NCBI GenBank assembly: GCA_001805125.1
Contig: MHEF01000080.1
Span: 1-8,043 of the forward strand
DNA: 8,043 nucleotides
Source: Nitrospirae bacterium RBG_13_39_12
Lineage (GTDB): Bacteria > Nitrospirota > Thermodesulfovibrionia > Thermodesulfovibrionales > SM23-35
Direction: 5' to 3'
This document shows, in pieces, positions 1 through 5,276 of this stretch. The notes under the pieces are model-generated. The model made no database searches. It was not told the origin of the DNA and saw only the letters and a list, made by a program, of their open reading frames with translations. Position numbers and translations under genes: made by a program. The number at the start of each line of letters is the position of its first letter. Positions within the stretch are counted from its first letter, which is position 1.

Positions 1-201
1 GGTCTCTATAATCAGATGATAGTGGTTATTCATAAGGCAATAGGCATGACATAGCCAGTTGTATCGGGTATTTGTTCTTTGAAGCACTTCAAGAAATATC
101 TTTCTGTCCTCGTCTTCTTTGTAGATAGGTTTCCTTGCGTTTCCTCGTGAAGTTATATGATAGACTGCTCCGTCATATTCTATCCTTAACGGTCTTGCCA
201 T
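1..201 (-). CDS. REP-associated (RAYT/IS200-like) Y1 transposase, N-terminal part
   Basis: The first 67 codons are present; the rest lies beyond the window edge. The protein begins MARPLRIEYDGAVYHITSRG and contains NNHYHLII, where H60 and H62 form the HUH metal-binding motif of Y1-type transposases. The catalytic tyrosine would lie in the missing part. This N-terminus is typical of RAYT proteins (TnpA_REP), single-copy chromosomal relatives of IS200/IS605 transposases that act on REP hairpins through single-stranded DNA. The ATG at 199-201 fits the conserved family start, although no good Shine-Dalgarno precedes it. REP-like hairpins at 1654-1805 and 2274-2370 are possible substrates, but that link is inferred. 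Family assignment is secure; whether the gene is intact cannot be judged here. Confidence 0.9.
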   Translation of the reverse strand, partial: MARPLRIEYDGAVYHITSRGNARKPIYKEDEDRKIFLEVLQRTNTRYNWLCHAYCLMNNHYHLIIET

Positions 202-241
202 TTCGTTTTATAACATAACAATGGATTATTATGCAAGAAAC

Positions 242-256
242 AAGACCTGACCCTAT
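242..256 (-). repeat. Putative RAYT-flanking conserved motif
   Basis: About 40 nt upstream of the transposase start, the minus strand reads TAGGGTCAGGTCTTG. From memory, near-identical sequence often sits just upstream of Y1 transposase genes of this type in Desulfobacterota and Nitrospirota genomes, where it would mark the element end or a regulatory site. Only one copy is visible here, so this rests on recollection rather than on a repeat seen in the window. Confidence 0.3.
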
Positions 257-342
257 GACGCTATGAACCCTTTTCATCTGAGAAAATCCATGGAAGATAA
301 GCTCAAAAAAATCTTCCTTTTATGCTATAAAAACTCCATTGA

Positions 343-362
343 GTCACCGATCCTTCGGTAAC
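343..362 (-). terminator. Possible hairpin downstream of the winged-helix gene
   Basis: Read on the minus strand, an 8-bp stem (GTTACCGA / TCGGTGAC, one G-T wobble) closes an AGGA tetraloop about 100 nt after the stop of the 156-aa gene. A T-run follows only after about 8 nt, so it is a poor intrinsic terminator. The rest of 202-462 is AT-rich and shows no gene. Confidence 0.3.
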
Positions 363-462
363 ATTTTCTTATGAGTCAACTGGTGGTTATAATCTATGGT
401 ATTTTGACAAATTTTGGAAGTGTTTGTTTCTATATTAAGAAAACTGGAAAACTAAAAAGGTG

Positions 463-933
463 CTAAGAAATTCCTGTGATTTTAAGTAGCAGACTACTCA
501 GTATGTTTGAAACTATAGGATGCTCTGAAAGCTTTTTTACTTCGCTGAGAAGGGTTTTCTTTTCCTCATCGGGTATACTGGAGTTTTCAATCTCTTGTTG
601 TAAATTAATGAGAATTTTTTCTATCATTACATTAATCTGGATATCTGGAAACGTCCTGTTAAATTCAGAAGGATCTTCAATAAGGTCTATACCGGAAGAA
701 CTAATTTTTACTTTTTCGATGTAATGAGCACTTCCTAAGACTTTATGCATTGAACCTACGATATAACCATTTTGTGCTAAATATTCAAGATTCCACTGTA
801 AATCTTTTTCTTCAACTCCGAGCTTAGAGCATAATTCACCAATTTTCATATAATTGAAAGGCTTTTCTTTGAAAAATTCATAGAGAAATTTTATGACATT
901 TCTTCTTATTTCAATTGGTTGTGACATGCTCAT
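463..933 (-). CDS. Hypothetical protein with N-terminal winged-helix-like domain (156 aa)
   Basis: I do not recognise a named family. Residues ~8-80 look like a winged helix: a helix (RRNVIKFLYEFF), a second helix with a Leu-Gly-Val turn (IGELCSKLGVEEKDLQ), a recognition-type helix (WNLEYLAQNGYIVG) and a wing ending in KISSSGIDLIEDPSEF. Residues ~95-156 are mostly amphipathic helix and may form a coiled coil or dimerisation tail. No membrane segment or signal peptide is seen. The start at 933 is chosen because GAGGG (939-943) lies 5 nt upstream; a second ATG at 927 would sit too far from it. A promoter module at 976-1022 lies directly upstream and is shared with the next gene. The protein could be a small DNA-binding regulator, but its target is unknown. 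Confidence 0.7.
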   Translation of the reverse strand: MSMSQPIEIRRNVIKFLYEFFKEKPFNYMKIGELCSKLGVEEKDLQWNLEYLAQNGYIVGSMHKVLGSAHYIEKVKISSSGIDLIEDPSEFNRTFPDIQINVMIEKILINLQQEIENSSIPDEEKKTLLSEVKKLSEHPIVSNILSSLLLKITGIS

Positions 934-975
934 TTATACCCTCACTTGACCATCTGTTAGCATCATTACCAGTTG

Positions 976-1022
976 TACTCAGCACAATTATATCACGGAT
1001 GGAAAGTGCGCTGTTCAGGAAG
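976..1022 (-). promoter_or_regulatory. Promoter module A (extended -10), upstream of the winged-helix gene
   Basis: On the minus strand the module reads CTTCCTGAA, 18 nt, TGATATAATT, then GTGCTGAGTA. TGATATAAT matches an extended -10 (TGnTATAAT, hexamer at 987-992), which would explain the absence of a good -35. The start codon is about 54 nt downstream of the -10. A near-identical copy with the same internal spacing lies exactly 310 bp away at 1286-1332. Confidence 0.6.
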
Positions 1023-1041
1023 GATATGTCATGTCTCATAG

Positions 1042-1263
1042 TTAGTTTTCGTCCTTCTTGGCGGCTCTTAAGAGAGATATCCCGATGCCAGTTTGTACCA
1101 CTACAATAATGAGTAGGGGGATAATTACCCACTGAAAAACAGCTCTCAAATCGTGATGTTCCAGAAGAGAGATTGTAAGTATAATAAGGATAACTCCCAG
1201 AGCAACGGCAGCCACGCTCAAAGATATTTTAGCTGCCACCCGGACGATTCTGCTTTGATTCAT
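1042..1263 (-). CDS. Small two-helix membrane protein of unknown function (73 aa)
   Basis: The protein has a short basic N-terminus (MNQSRIVRVAAK), a hydrophobic helix at ~12-34, a short polar loop (EHHDLRAV), a second helix at ~43-66 and a basic-acidic tail (RAAKKDEN). This is the layout of a helical-hairpin inner-membrane protein, probably with both ends in the cytoplasm. No family is recognised. An in-frame TGA just upstream leaves the ATG at 1261-1263 as the only reasonable start. The Shine-Dalgarno is weak: only a GAG about 8 nt upstream. A promoter module identical in layout to that of the downstream winged-helix gene precedes it, which supports the gene being real and suggests the two are co-regulated. 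Overlapping frames in this stretch lack such support. Confidence 0.6.
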   Translation of the reverse strand: MNQSRIVRVAAKISLSVAAVALGVILIILTISLLEHHDLRAVFQWVIIPLLIIVVVQTGIGISLLRAAKKDEN

Positions 1264-1285
1264 TACAAGTACTCATTTCAATGCA

Positions 1286-1332
1286 TACTCAGCATAATTA
1301 TATCAGTTTTTGAGAGGGAGTATTTCAGGAAG
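1286..1332 (-). promoter_or_regulatory. Promoter module B (extended -10), upstream of the small membrane-protein gene
   Basis: The minus strand shows CTTCCTGAA, 18 nt, TGATATAATT, then ATGCTGAGTA. The extended -10 hexamer is at 1297-1302, about 34 nt before the ATG. Nineteen of 20 bases around the -10 match module A at 976-995, while the 18-nt spacer diverges. That pattern suggests selection on the two conserved blocks. Confidence 0.6.
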
Positions 1333-1394
1333 AATTGTTGCTCAAAATATTTTGGAATCTGTTTATTTTAGAAAAAGGTTATTTTTGAATCGGG

Positions 1395-1437
1395 TTAAAA
1401 GGAGGGGTGGGACATTTTATCCCACCCCTCCTTTTAA
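1395..1437. terminator. Strong bidirectional intrinsic terminator
   Basis: A perfect 18-bp stem (left arm 1395-1412, right arm 1420-1437) closes a 7-nt CATTTTA loop. The arms combine a GC-rich core (GGAGGGGTGGGA) with flanking AAAA/TTTT, so the structure can act in both directions. It lies about 106 nt after the end of the broken toxin gene on the minus strand and separates that operon from promoter module B. The stretch 1438-1543 shows no gene. Confidence 0.85.
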
Positions 1438-1543
1438 AGACCTTAAAGGGGATGTGTTGTTCTAATTTCTTTTATCTTCATCTTTTAAAGCAATATTAAC
1501 AACAATTACCCAAAGCCCTCAACGAGTGTCGGTGAAGAGAGGG

Positions 1544-1988
1544 TTATCCAAAGATATTAAAATCGTAAATATCGTTATGATGGCCTACAAAACGGAATTC
1601 AGCCGAACTTTTTCCGGTGAATTTGAAAACAATTCTGTAATTGATAATTATTAAACCCTGTGGTCTCTGCCACAGTTCCAATTTTCTGTCATTCCGGCTT
1701 GTCCGGAATCTTTCCGGAAGGATTCCCGACGCGCTTTGCTTGCGGGAATGACACAAAAAATAAACATTCAAATAATGGACGCCCTGCGGTCTCTGCCGCA
1801 GGGTTCTTCACATCAATCCTGAAACTCCATACATCATGTCCTTTGGGATGAAGTTTTTCAGTCCTCAGAATCGGGTTGAATGGATTTTTTTGAAAAAGCT
1901 TTGCTTTTTCATCTGCTTTAATCTGAATTTTCTCAGGAAGCTCAAGATAAAGCTTATCAAAAGTAGCAGTAGTATAGATCTCTATCAT
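1544..1988 (-). pseudogene. RelE/HigB-like toxin gene, disrupted by a REP-like insert
   Basis: The 5' part encodes ~60 residues of a RelE-superfamily mRNA interferase, starting MIEIYTTATFDKLYLELPEK and reaching HPKGHDVWSFRIDV. The matching C-terminal part, NYRIVFKFTGK...FRFVGHHNDIYDF, resumes at about 1642 in another reading frame and ends with the stop at 1544-1546. Between them lie ~160 bp of palindromic, non-RelE sequence. Rejoining the two parts gives about 93 residues, the usual size for RelE-type toxins. In the present state the first frame runs through the insert to a 99-aa product without the C-terminal strand and the HH/Y residues normally needed for activity, so the toxin is probably dead. 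The ATG overlaps the antitoxin stop by 4 nt, the classic coupled arrangement. Confidence 0.85.
1654..1805. mobile_element. REP/MITE-like palindromic insertion inside the toxin gene
   Basis: The ends form an imperfect inverted repeat, AACCCTGTGG (1654-1663) against CCGCAGGGTT (1796-1805), 9 of 10 paired. Each end carries a hairpin with the same TCTCTG loop: a 6-bp CTGTGG/CCACAG stem at 1658-1675 and an 8-bp CCCTGCGG/CCGCAGGG stem at 1782-1803. Between them, 1687-1753 begins TGTCATTCC and ends GGAATGACA and contains further hairpins (ATTCCGG/CCGGAAT at 1691-1709; ATTCCCG/CGGGAAT at 1722-1749). No coding capacity is present, so it would have to be moved in trans. No clear target-site duplication was found, so exact borders are uncertain within 1643-1811. 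A REP-type element mobilised by a RAYT enzyme is the favoured reading. Confidence 0.7.
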
Positions 1989-2194
1989 GCTTTTCTGATA
2001 ATTTCCTGAAGAGTTTTCCTCTTTGTTATTCGGCCTGCTTTGTGGTCTGTCTCGGATCTCTTTAGCGACTCAAGAAATTCTTTTTTATAAAGACCGACGG
2101 CATTACAGAATGCCTCATAATTATCTCTTGTGATTTCAAACCGAATCTTATCTTTGCTTATTCTTTTTAGTTCAGCCGACATAGTTTTTTGCAT
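1985..2194 (-). CDS. Antitoxin of a RelE-type toxin-antitoxin pair (69 aa)
   Basis: This is a small charged protein directly upstream of, and overlapping by 4 nt, a RelE-like toxin gene, which is the standard type II antitoxin position. Its sequence (ELKRISKDKIRFEITRDNYEAFCNAVGLYKKEFLESLKRSE) is mainly helical, with a basic C-terminal tail (KRKTLQEIIRKA) that probably wraps the toxin. I cannot assign it to a named antitoxin family. The ATG at 2192-2194 is supported by a GGAGG at 2201-2205, 6 nt upstream; an internal ATG at codon 5 is less well placed. The reading frame is intact although its toxin is broken, so the antitoxin may now be an orphan, perhaps still able to bind its own promoter or neutralise related toxins. 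Confidence 0.75.
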   Translation of the reverse strand: MQKTMSAELKRISKDKIRFEITRDNYEAFCNAVGLYKKEFLESLKRSETDHKAGRITKRKTLQEIIRKA

Positions 2195-2230
2195 TATATA
2201 CCTCCAAGTTTATTATACATTTTCTTATCA

Positions 2231-2259
2231 ATTATAAGTCTCTGTACTATTATAGTTAA
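2231..2259 (-). promoter_or_regulatory. Candidate sigma-70 promoter of the toxin-antitoxin operon
   Basis: On the minus strand TTAACT (2254-2259) and TATAAT (2231-2236) are separated by 17 nt. The -10 is perfect and the -35 matches 4 of 6. A second TATAAT lies nearer the gene but lacks a partner. The start codon is 37 nt downstream of the -10. Confidence 0.5.
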
Positions 2260-2273
2260 GATTTTATATAGAA

Positions 2274-2315
2274 TGCCATTCATCCCCGAGTTTTTAAACT
2301 CGGGGATGAATGGCA
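2274..2315. repeat. Perfect 20-bp-arm hairpin (REP-like)
   Basis: Arms at 2274-2293 and 2296-2315 are perfectly complementary across a 2-nt centre; each has a TGCCATTCATCC outer part and a CCCGAGTTT inner part. There is no T-run on either side, so it is not an ordinary terminator. It lies directly upstream of the toxin-antitoxin promoter and resembles dispersed REP-type hairpins. Confidence 0.7.
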
Positions 2316-2352
2316 CCCGGAGCGAAGCCAGATTATGCCAGAGGATAGAAAA

Positions 2353-2370
2353 TCCGGGTTTTAGCCCGGA
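2353..2370. repeat. Short hairpin next to the 2274-2315 palindrome
   Basis: TCCGGG (2353-2358) pairs with CCCGGA (2365-2370) around a 6-nt loop. It lies 37 bp from the large hairpin and is followed by GTGTCATTT, recalling the TGTCATTCC end of the insert at 1687. The two hairpins may be halves of one composite REP-like unit, about 2274-2380. Confidence 0.45.
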
Positions 2371-2402
2371 GAGTGTCATTTGAATTAATAAATAAAGAGG
2401 GT

Positions 2403-2445
2403 AAAAAAAGAAGGGCGTGACAAAATGCCACGCCCTTCTTTTTTT
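2403..2445. terminator. Bidirectional intrinsic terminator after the cytochrome operon
   Basis: A 17-bp perfect stem (2403-2419 with 2429-2445) has a GAAGGGCGTG core flanked by seven A on one side and seven T on the other, around a 9-nt loop. It begins 16 nt beyond the cytochrome b stop codon on the minus strand and so should end that operon's transcript. The symmetrical A/T tracts allow function in the other direction too. Confidence 0.9.
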
Positions 2446-2461
2446 ATTAAATATCACTCAA

Positions 2462-3103
2462 TCAGTGGCTGTGTTCTTCGTGGCCGTGTTCTTCATGTTC
2501 TTCCTCGTATCCTGTAAACATTGCAATAATATGAGCTAGTGGCGTATGTCCTAGTGTGGCCAGATAAAAATGGACAATCATGAAAGCGCTGAAGAATATC
2601 CAGAGAAGGATATGGATCATATCAAAGATCTGGATACCGATTGGATTAACAATTGGAGCGAAGAGTTTTGGATCCCATAAAAACAGACCGGTAATAATCT
2701 GCACGGGAATGAGGAGCGCCATGATCATCAGATATGATACCTGTTGCATAGGGTTGAATTTGTTATCTGGTGTAGAGTGATGGGGGTTCTGTTCCCCTAC
2801 CATGATACCAAGACCATAAAATTTGGCTTGTCGCAGTGCTTTCTTGGCAAATTCTATCGGGTGATGCAGAGGAGGAATATATATTTTTATTTTAAGTGTT
2901 AGTAAATAGTAGAAAAGCCATATGCAGTAATTTGCAAGCAGAATGAACCCGAGCCAGCTATGGATTTCAACAGCTGTTTCAACAGAGAATAAATTTACTA
3001 TACCCCGGATATTAGCTCCTGTGAGGATTAGTACAATGAAACCTGCTGCGTTTACCCAGTGCCAAATTCTGATTGGTAGTGGATGAAGATAAATTAATTT
3101 CAT
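2462..3103 (-). CDS. Di-heme cytochrome b, membrane subunit of a quinol/cytochrome c oxidoreductase
   Basis: A 213-aa integral membrane protein of the cytochrome b561 / formate dehydrogenase gamma / HydC type. Four membrane helices are visible at roughly 17-38, 49-70, 122-142 and 160-185. Candidate axial heme ligands are H15 (IRIWHW), H48 (VEIHSWLG), H164 (MIHILLW) and H178 (IVHFYL), matching the two-heme arrangement of the family. It should exchange electrons between menaquinone and the periplasmic multiheme subunit encoded just upstream. The ATG starts directly after the upstream TAA, with AAGGAGG (3114-3120) inside the end of the upstream gene, so translation is probably coupled. The C-terminus ends in an unusual tail of alternating His and Glu (six His in residues 203-213) that may bind metal. 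The closest known comparisons are the cytochrome b parts of Geobacter Cbc complexes; orthology is not claimed. Confidence 0.85.
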   Translation of the reverse strand: MKLIYLHPLPIRIWHWVNAAGFIVLILTGANIRGIVNLFSVETAVEIHSWLGFILLANYCIWLFYYLLTLKIKIYIPPLHHPIEFAKKALRQAKFYGLGIMVGEQNPHHSTPDNKFNPMQQVSYLMIMALLIPVQIITGLFLWDPKLFAPIVNPIGIQIFDMIHILLWIFFSAFMIVHFYLATLGHTPLAHIIAMFTGYEEEHEEHGHEEHSH

Positions 3104-5140
3104 TTATTTCTTACCTCCTTTCCCCATCTTTTTCAATGACTTGAAGGGTGAAGCTATTATACGTAATGAAAGGTGTCCGATAGGAACAGCTATACCACCG
3201 ACAAGAGCAACATAGAAAAGGATATCAAAGAGATTTATATTTGTGCCCCCAATGGCATAAAATTTTCTGACCGGTATTATTGAATATACCGATTGAAGCA
3301 CGCCCTTTTTTGCAGGCAGGACTGTTGTTTCCCCTCCTGTTTTGCTCATAACAATAAAAACATTTTCAAAGTAAGCAGAGTCAGGATGATGACACTTTTC
3401 GCAATCTCTTGTTGCTTCTGCTTTTGAACCAATCTGGTGTGCCTCTGCAGCGTTGCTCACATCCATTTTTCCCATGAATGTTGTTAGAACACCTTTTCCT
3501 AAAAGCACTGCAAAGATGTCCCATAGTTCCCTGCCTTCGACGATACCATCGCTGTTTGTGTCTATTTTCTTCATCAACCCGGCAGCGTCTGTGTCGAGTA
3601 TTGTAGCGATTTCTTCATCTGTCATGGGTTTTCCTGTTTTAGAATTAAAAAGACTTAGATAGATTCTGCGTTTGGAATCAGGAGAATGACATGCAGCGCA
3701 TGATACAACATCAAAATGGGCAGCTGAAAAGGTTGACAGTTTTATTGGGGGATTTTTAAGCCACTTGTTATGGACTTTTCCCATGTCTTTATGACATTTA
3801 AAACATCCTTCTTTTATCTTGGTGGTCATTTTGGTAGATTCTATGTCATGCGCATTGTGGCATGATGAGCATACAGGAGCATTTGCCTTCCCCTGAACCC
3901 TTGCAATATAGTGGACACTTGCTTCGTACGAGCTGTTCAGCTCTCCGTGGCACTTATTACAGGAAGTGAATCCAATAGTCTTGTCCGTTTTTGTACTAAC
4001 CAGTGAGTGGGCTGCACCGTGACAACCTGTGCAATTAGGTGCGTCAAGGATTCCACTTTTGTAAAGGGCGTAATGAATGCTGCTTTCGTACTTTGTATAT
4101 GCTTCTTGATGACATTTTACACAAAGCTTCAATCCGGCAAGCGTATACTCGTGTTTGCTGTTGAAGACCCTGACCGGATGCCGGGTTTTTGAAAATTCTG
4201 AATGGCAAGCAGAACACTGCAGGTTCCCATGTGCAGAGCCTTTCAAGAGCGTTGTGTCTACATAGACGGACTGTGACTCGCCGTTTTTCATGGTCATACG
4301 CAGGCTACCTCTGTGGCATGTAAGACAATATTGGGATTCCTTTAATTCGGTCTTCTGCATTTTTATCCCTTTTATAAAGTGTGAGCCGTGACAATCAATA
4401 CAGCTTGCTGCAGCCATCAAAGTGCCGTGTACAGGGCTTTTTCTAAGTTGGTTATCTGAATGGCATATTGAGCAGGACTTGACAGCAAGAGCGGTGTATT
4501 CCCTTTTGTTCTTGAAAGTTCTCGCAGGGTGTTTAGTCTTTGAAAAATCCTTATGACAGGCACTGCATAGAATATTTCCATGCATAGAGCTTCTATAAGC
4601 TGATTCATTTATAGTAAGAGACAGTAGTTCACCGCTCATAAGATGCATGCTTAGGTCATTTTTATGGCATGTGAGACAATATTGGTTTTCATTGATATCT
4701 TTTTTCCACTCTGCCATTTTTGTTATATAATGGGCACCATGACACTCGACACATGCAGGCTTTGTCAAAAAAGAACTATGTATGGGGATTTTTTTCAGCT
4801 GGTCTTCACTATGGCATGTTGAGCATGCTTTGGAAAGATTTGCAGTATATTCTTTTTTGTTTTTAATCTGCTTTTTCTTCTGAAAATGTGCTGCCAGATA
4901 GCCTGCATGGCAGCCATTGCAGCCGATGTTATTATGGCTGGAATTAGTGAAACTGTTTGGGTCAATATACAAAGATAAGATCTCTTTATTCTCCAATGTC
5001 ATGGTAATTCCCCTGTTTTTGTGACAGGTCAGGCATACTTTTGCTTCATCCGATAGAGCTCCTTGTGCAGTATAGGCATATATGGGGAAGAGCATAATGA
5101 CAATAAACAGTAATAATACTATCTTCTTTATATTATCCAT
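3104..5140 (-). CDS. Membrane-anchored 17-heme cytochrome c with EF-hand motif (678 aa)
   Basis: Seventeen CxxCH heme c sites are present, with first cysteines at 36, 74, 106, 130, 155, 192, 223, 247, 272, 309, 340, 370, 394, 424, 446, 481 and 580. An N-terminal hydrophobic stretch (residues 7-26) is a signal peptide or anchor, which places the hemes in the periplasm. Residues 36-154, 155-271 and 272-~385 are three tetraheme repeats with the same motif order. After heme 16 comes a heme-free section with a canonical calcium-binding EF-hand loop at 527-538 (D527, N529, D531, G532, E535, E538). A helix at ~636-663 anchors the C-terminus. AGGGGG 7 nt upstream supports the start. With the adjacent cytochrome b it probably forms a quinol-linked electron conduit; donor and acceptor are not known. 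The family is cytochrome c3/c7-like. Confidence 0.92.
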   Translation of the reverse strand: MDNIKKIVLLLFIVIMLFPIYAYTAQGALSDEAKVCLTCHKNRGITMTLENKEILSLYIDPNSFTNSSHNNIGCNGCHAGYLAAHFQKKKQIKNKKEYTANLSKACSTCHSEDQLKKIPIHSSFLTKPACVECHGAHYITKMAEWKKDINENQYCLTCHKNDLSMHLMSGELLSLTINESAYRSSMHGNILCSACHKDFSKTKHPARTFKNKREYTALAVKSCSICHSDNQLRKSPVHGTLMAAASCIDCHGSHFIKGIKMQKTELKESQYCLTCHRGSLRMTMKNGESQSVYVDTTLLKGSAHGNLQCSACHSEFSKTRHPVRVFNSKHEYTLAGLKLCVKCHQEAYTKYESSIHYALYKSGILDAPNCTGCHGAAHSLVSTKTDKTIGFTSCNKCHGELNSSYEASVHYIARVQGKANAPVCSSCHNAHDIESTKMTTKIKEGCFKCHKDMGKVHNKWLKNPPIKLSTFSAAHFDVVSCAACHSPDSKRRIYLSLFNSKTGKPMTDEEIATILDTDAAGLMKKIDTNSDGIVEGRELWDIFAVLLGKGVLTTFMGKMDVSNAAEAHQIGSKAEATRDCEKCHHPDSAYFENVFIVMSKTGGETTVLPAKKGVLQSVYSIIPVRKFYAIGGTNINLFDILFYVALVGGIAVPIGHLSLRIIASPFKSLKKMGKGGKK

Positions 5141-5181
5141 AAAAAAGCCCCCTGTAAGTTTTATTCAATTATGACCGTAAA

Positions 5182-5211
5182 TTTATAGCATATCTAAATA
5201 AAATAATGCAA
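5182..5211 (-). promoter_or_regulatory. Candidate promoter of the cytochrome operon
   Basis: The minus strand has TTGCAT (5206-5211), an 18-nt spacer and TATAAA (5182-5187), the latter preceded by TGC to make an extended -10. The -35 is weak (3 of 6), compatible with a regulated promoter. The start codon is about 42 nt downstream of the -10. The 12-bp tandem repeat begins one base upstream of the -35. Confidence 0.45.
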
Positions 5212-5212
5212 G

Positions 5213-5236
5213 CACGAATTAACTCACGAATTAACT
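5213..5236. repeat. Perfect 12-bp tandem repeat between divergent promoters (possible operator)
   Basis: CACGAATTAACT occurs twice head to tail and is followed by a further CA. It fills the space between the -35 of the cytochrome promoter and the -35 of the plus-strand promoter. The 12-bp spacing, just over one helical turn, would suit two adjacent copies of a regulator bound to one DNA face. The regulator is unknown. Confidence 0.6.
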
Positions 5237-5246
5237 CAAGGCATTT

Positions 5247-5276
5247 TTGACACATATACCTTAATACCCTTATAAT
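5247..5276 (+). promoter_or_regulatory. Consensus sigma-70 promoter for the rhomboid operon
   Basis: TTGACA (5247-5252) and TATAAT (5271-5276) are both perfect matches, separated by 18 nt. Transcription would start near 5283, about 150 nt before the rhomboid TTG start. It is the strongest-looking promoter in the window. Confidence 0.75.

Noticed and set aside
911..1132. 73-aa minus-strand open frame overlapping the winged-helix gene start
   Set aside because: It overlaps promoter module A and the end of the two-helix membrane gene, has no Shine-Dalgarno and its composition is not protein-like.
1516..1543. CCCTC...GAGGG pairing near the end of the toxin pseudogene
   Set aside because: Only 5 bp with an 18-nt loop and no T-run; the strong terminator at 1395-1437 is the better candidate.
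1687..1753. CRISPR-like repetition suggested by recurring palindromes
   Set aside because: The repeats are not regularly spaced, there are no spacers of uniform length and no cas genes are present.
2194..2457. 87-aa minus-strand and 64-aa plus-strand frames across 2189-2457
   Set aside because: Both translate the REP-like hairpins and terminator (both strands give FIPEF-NSGMNG), an artefact of palindromic DNA.
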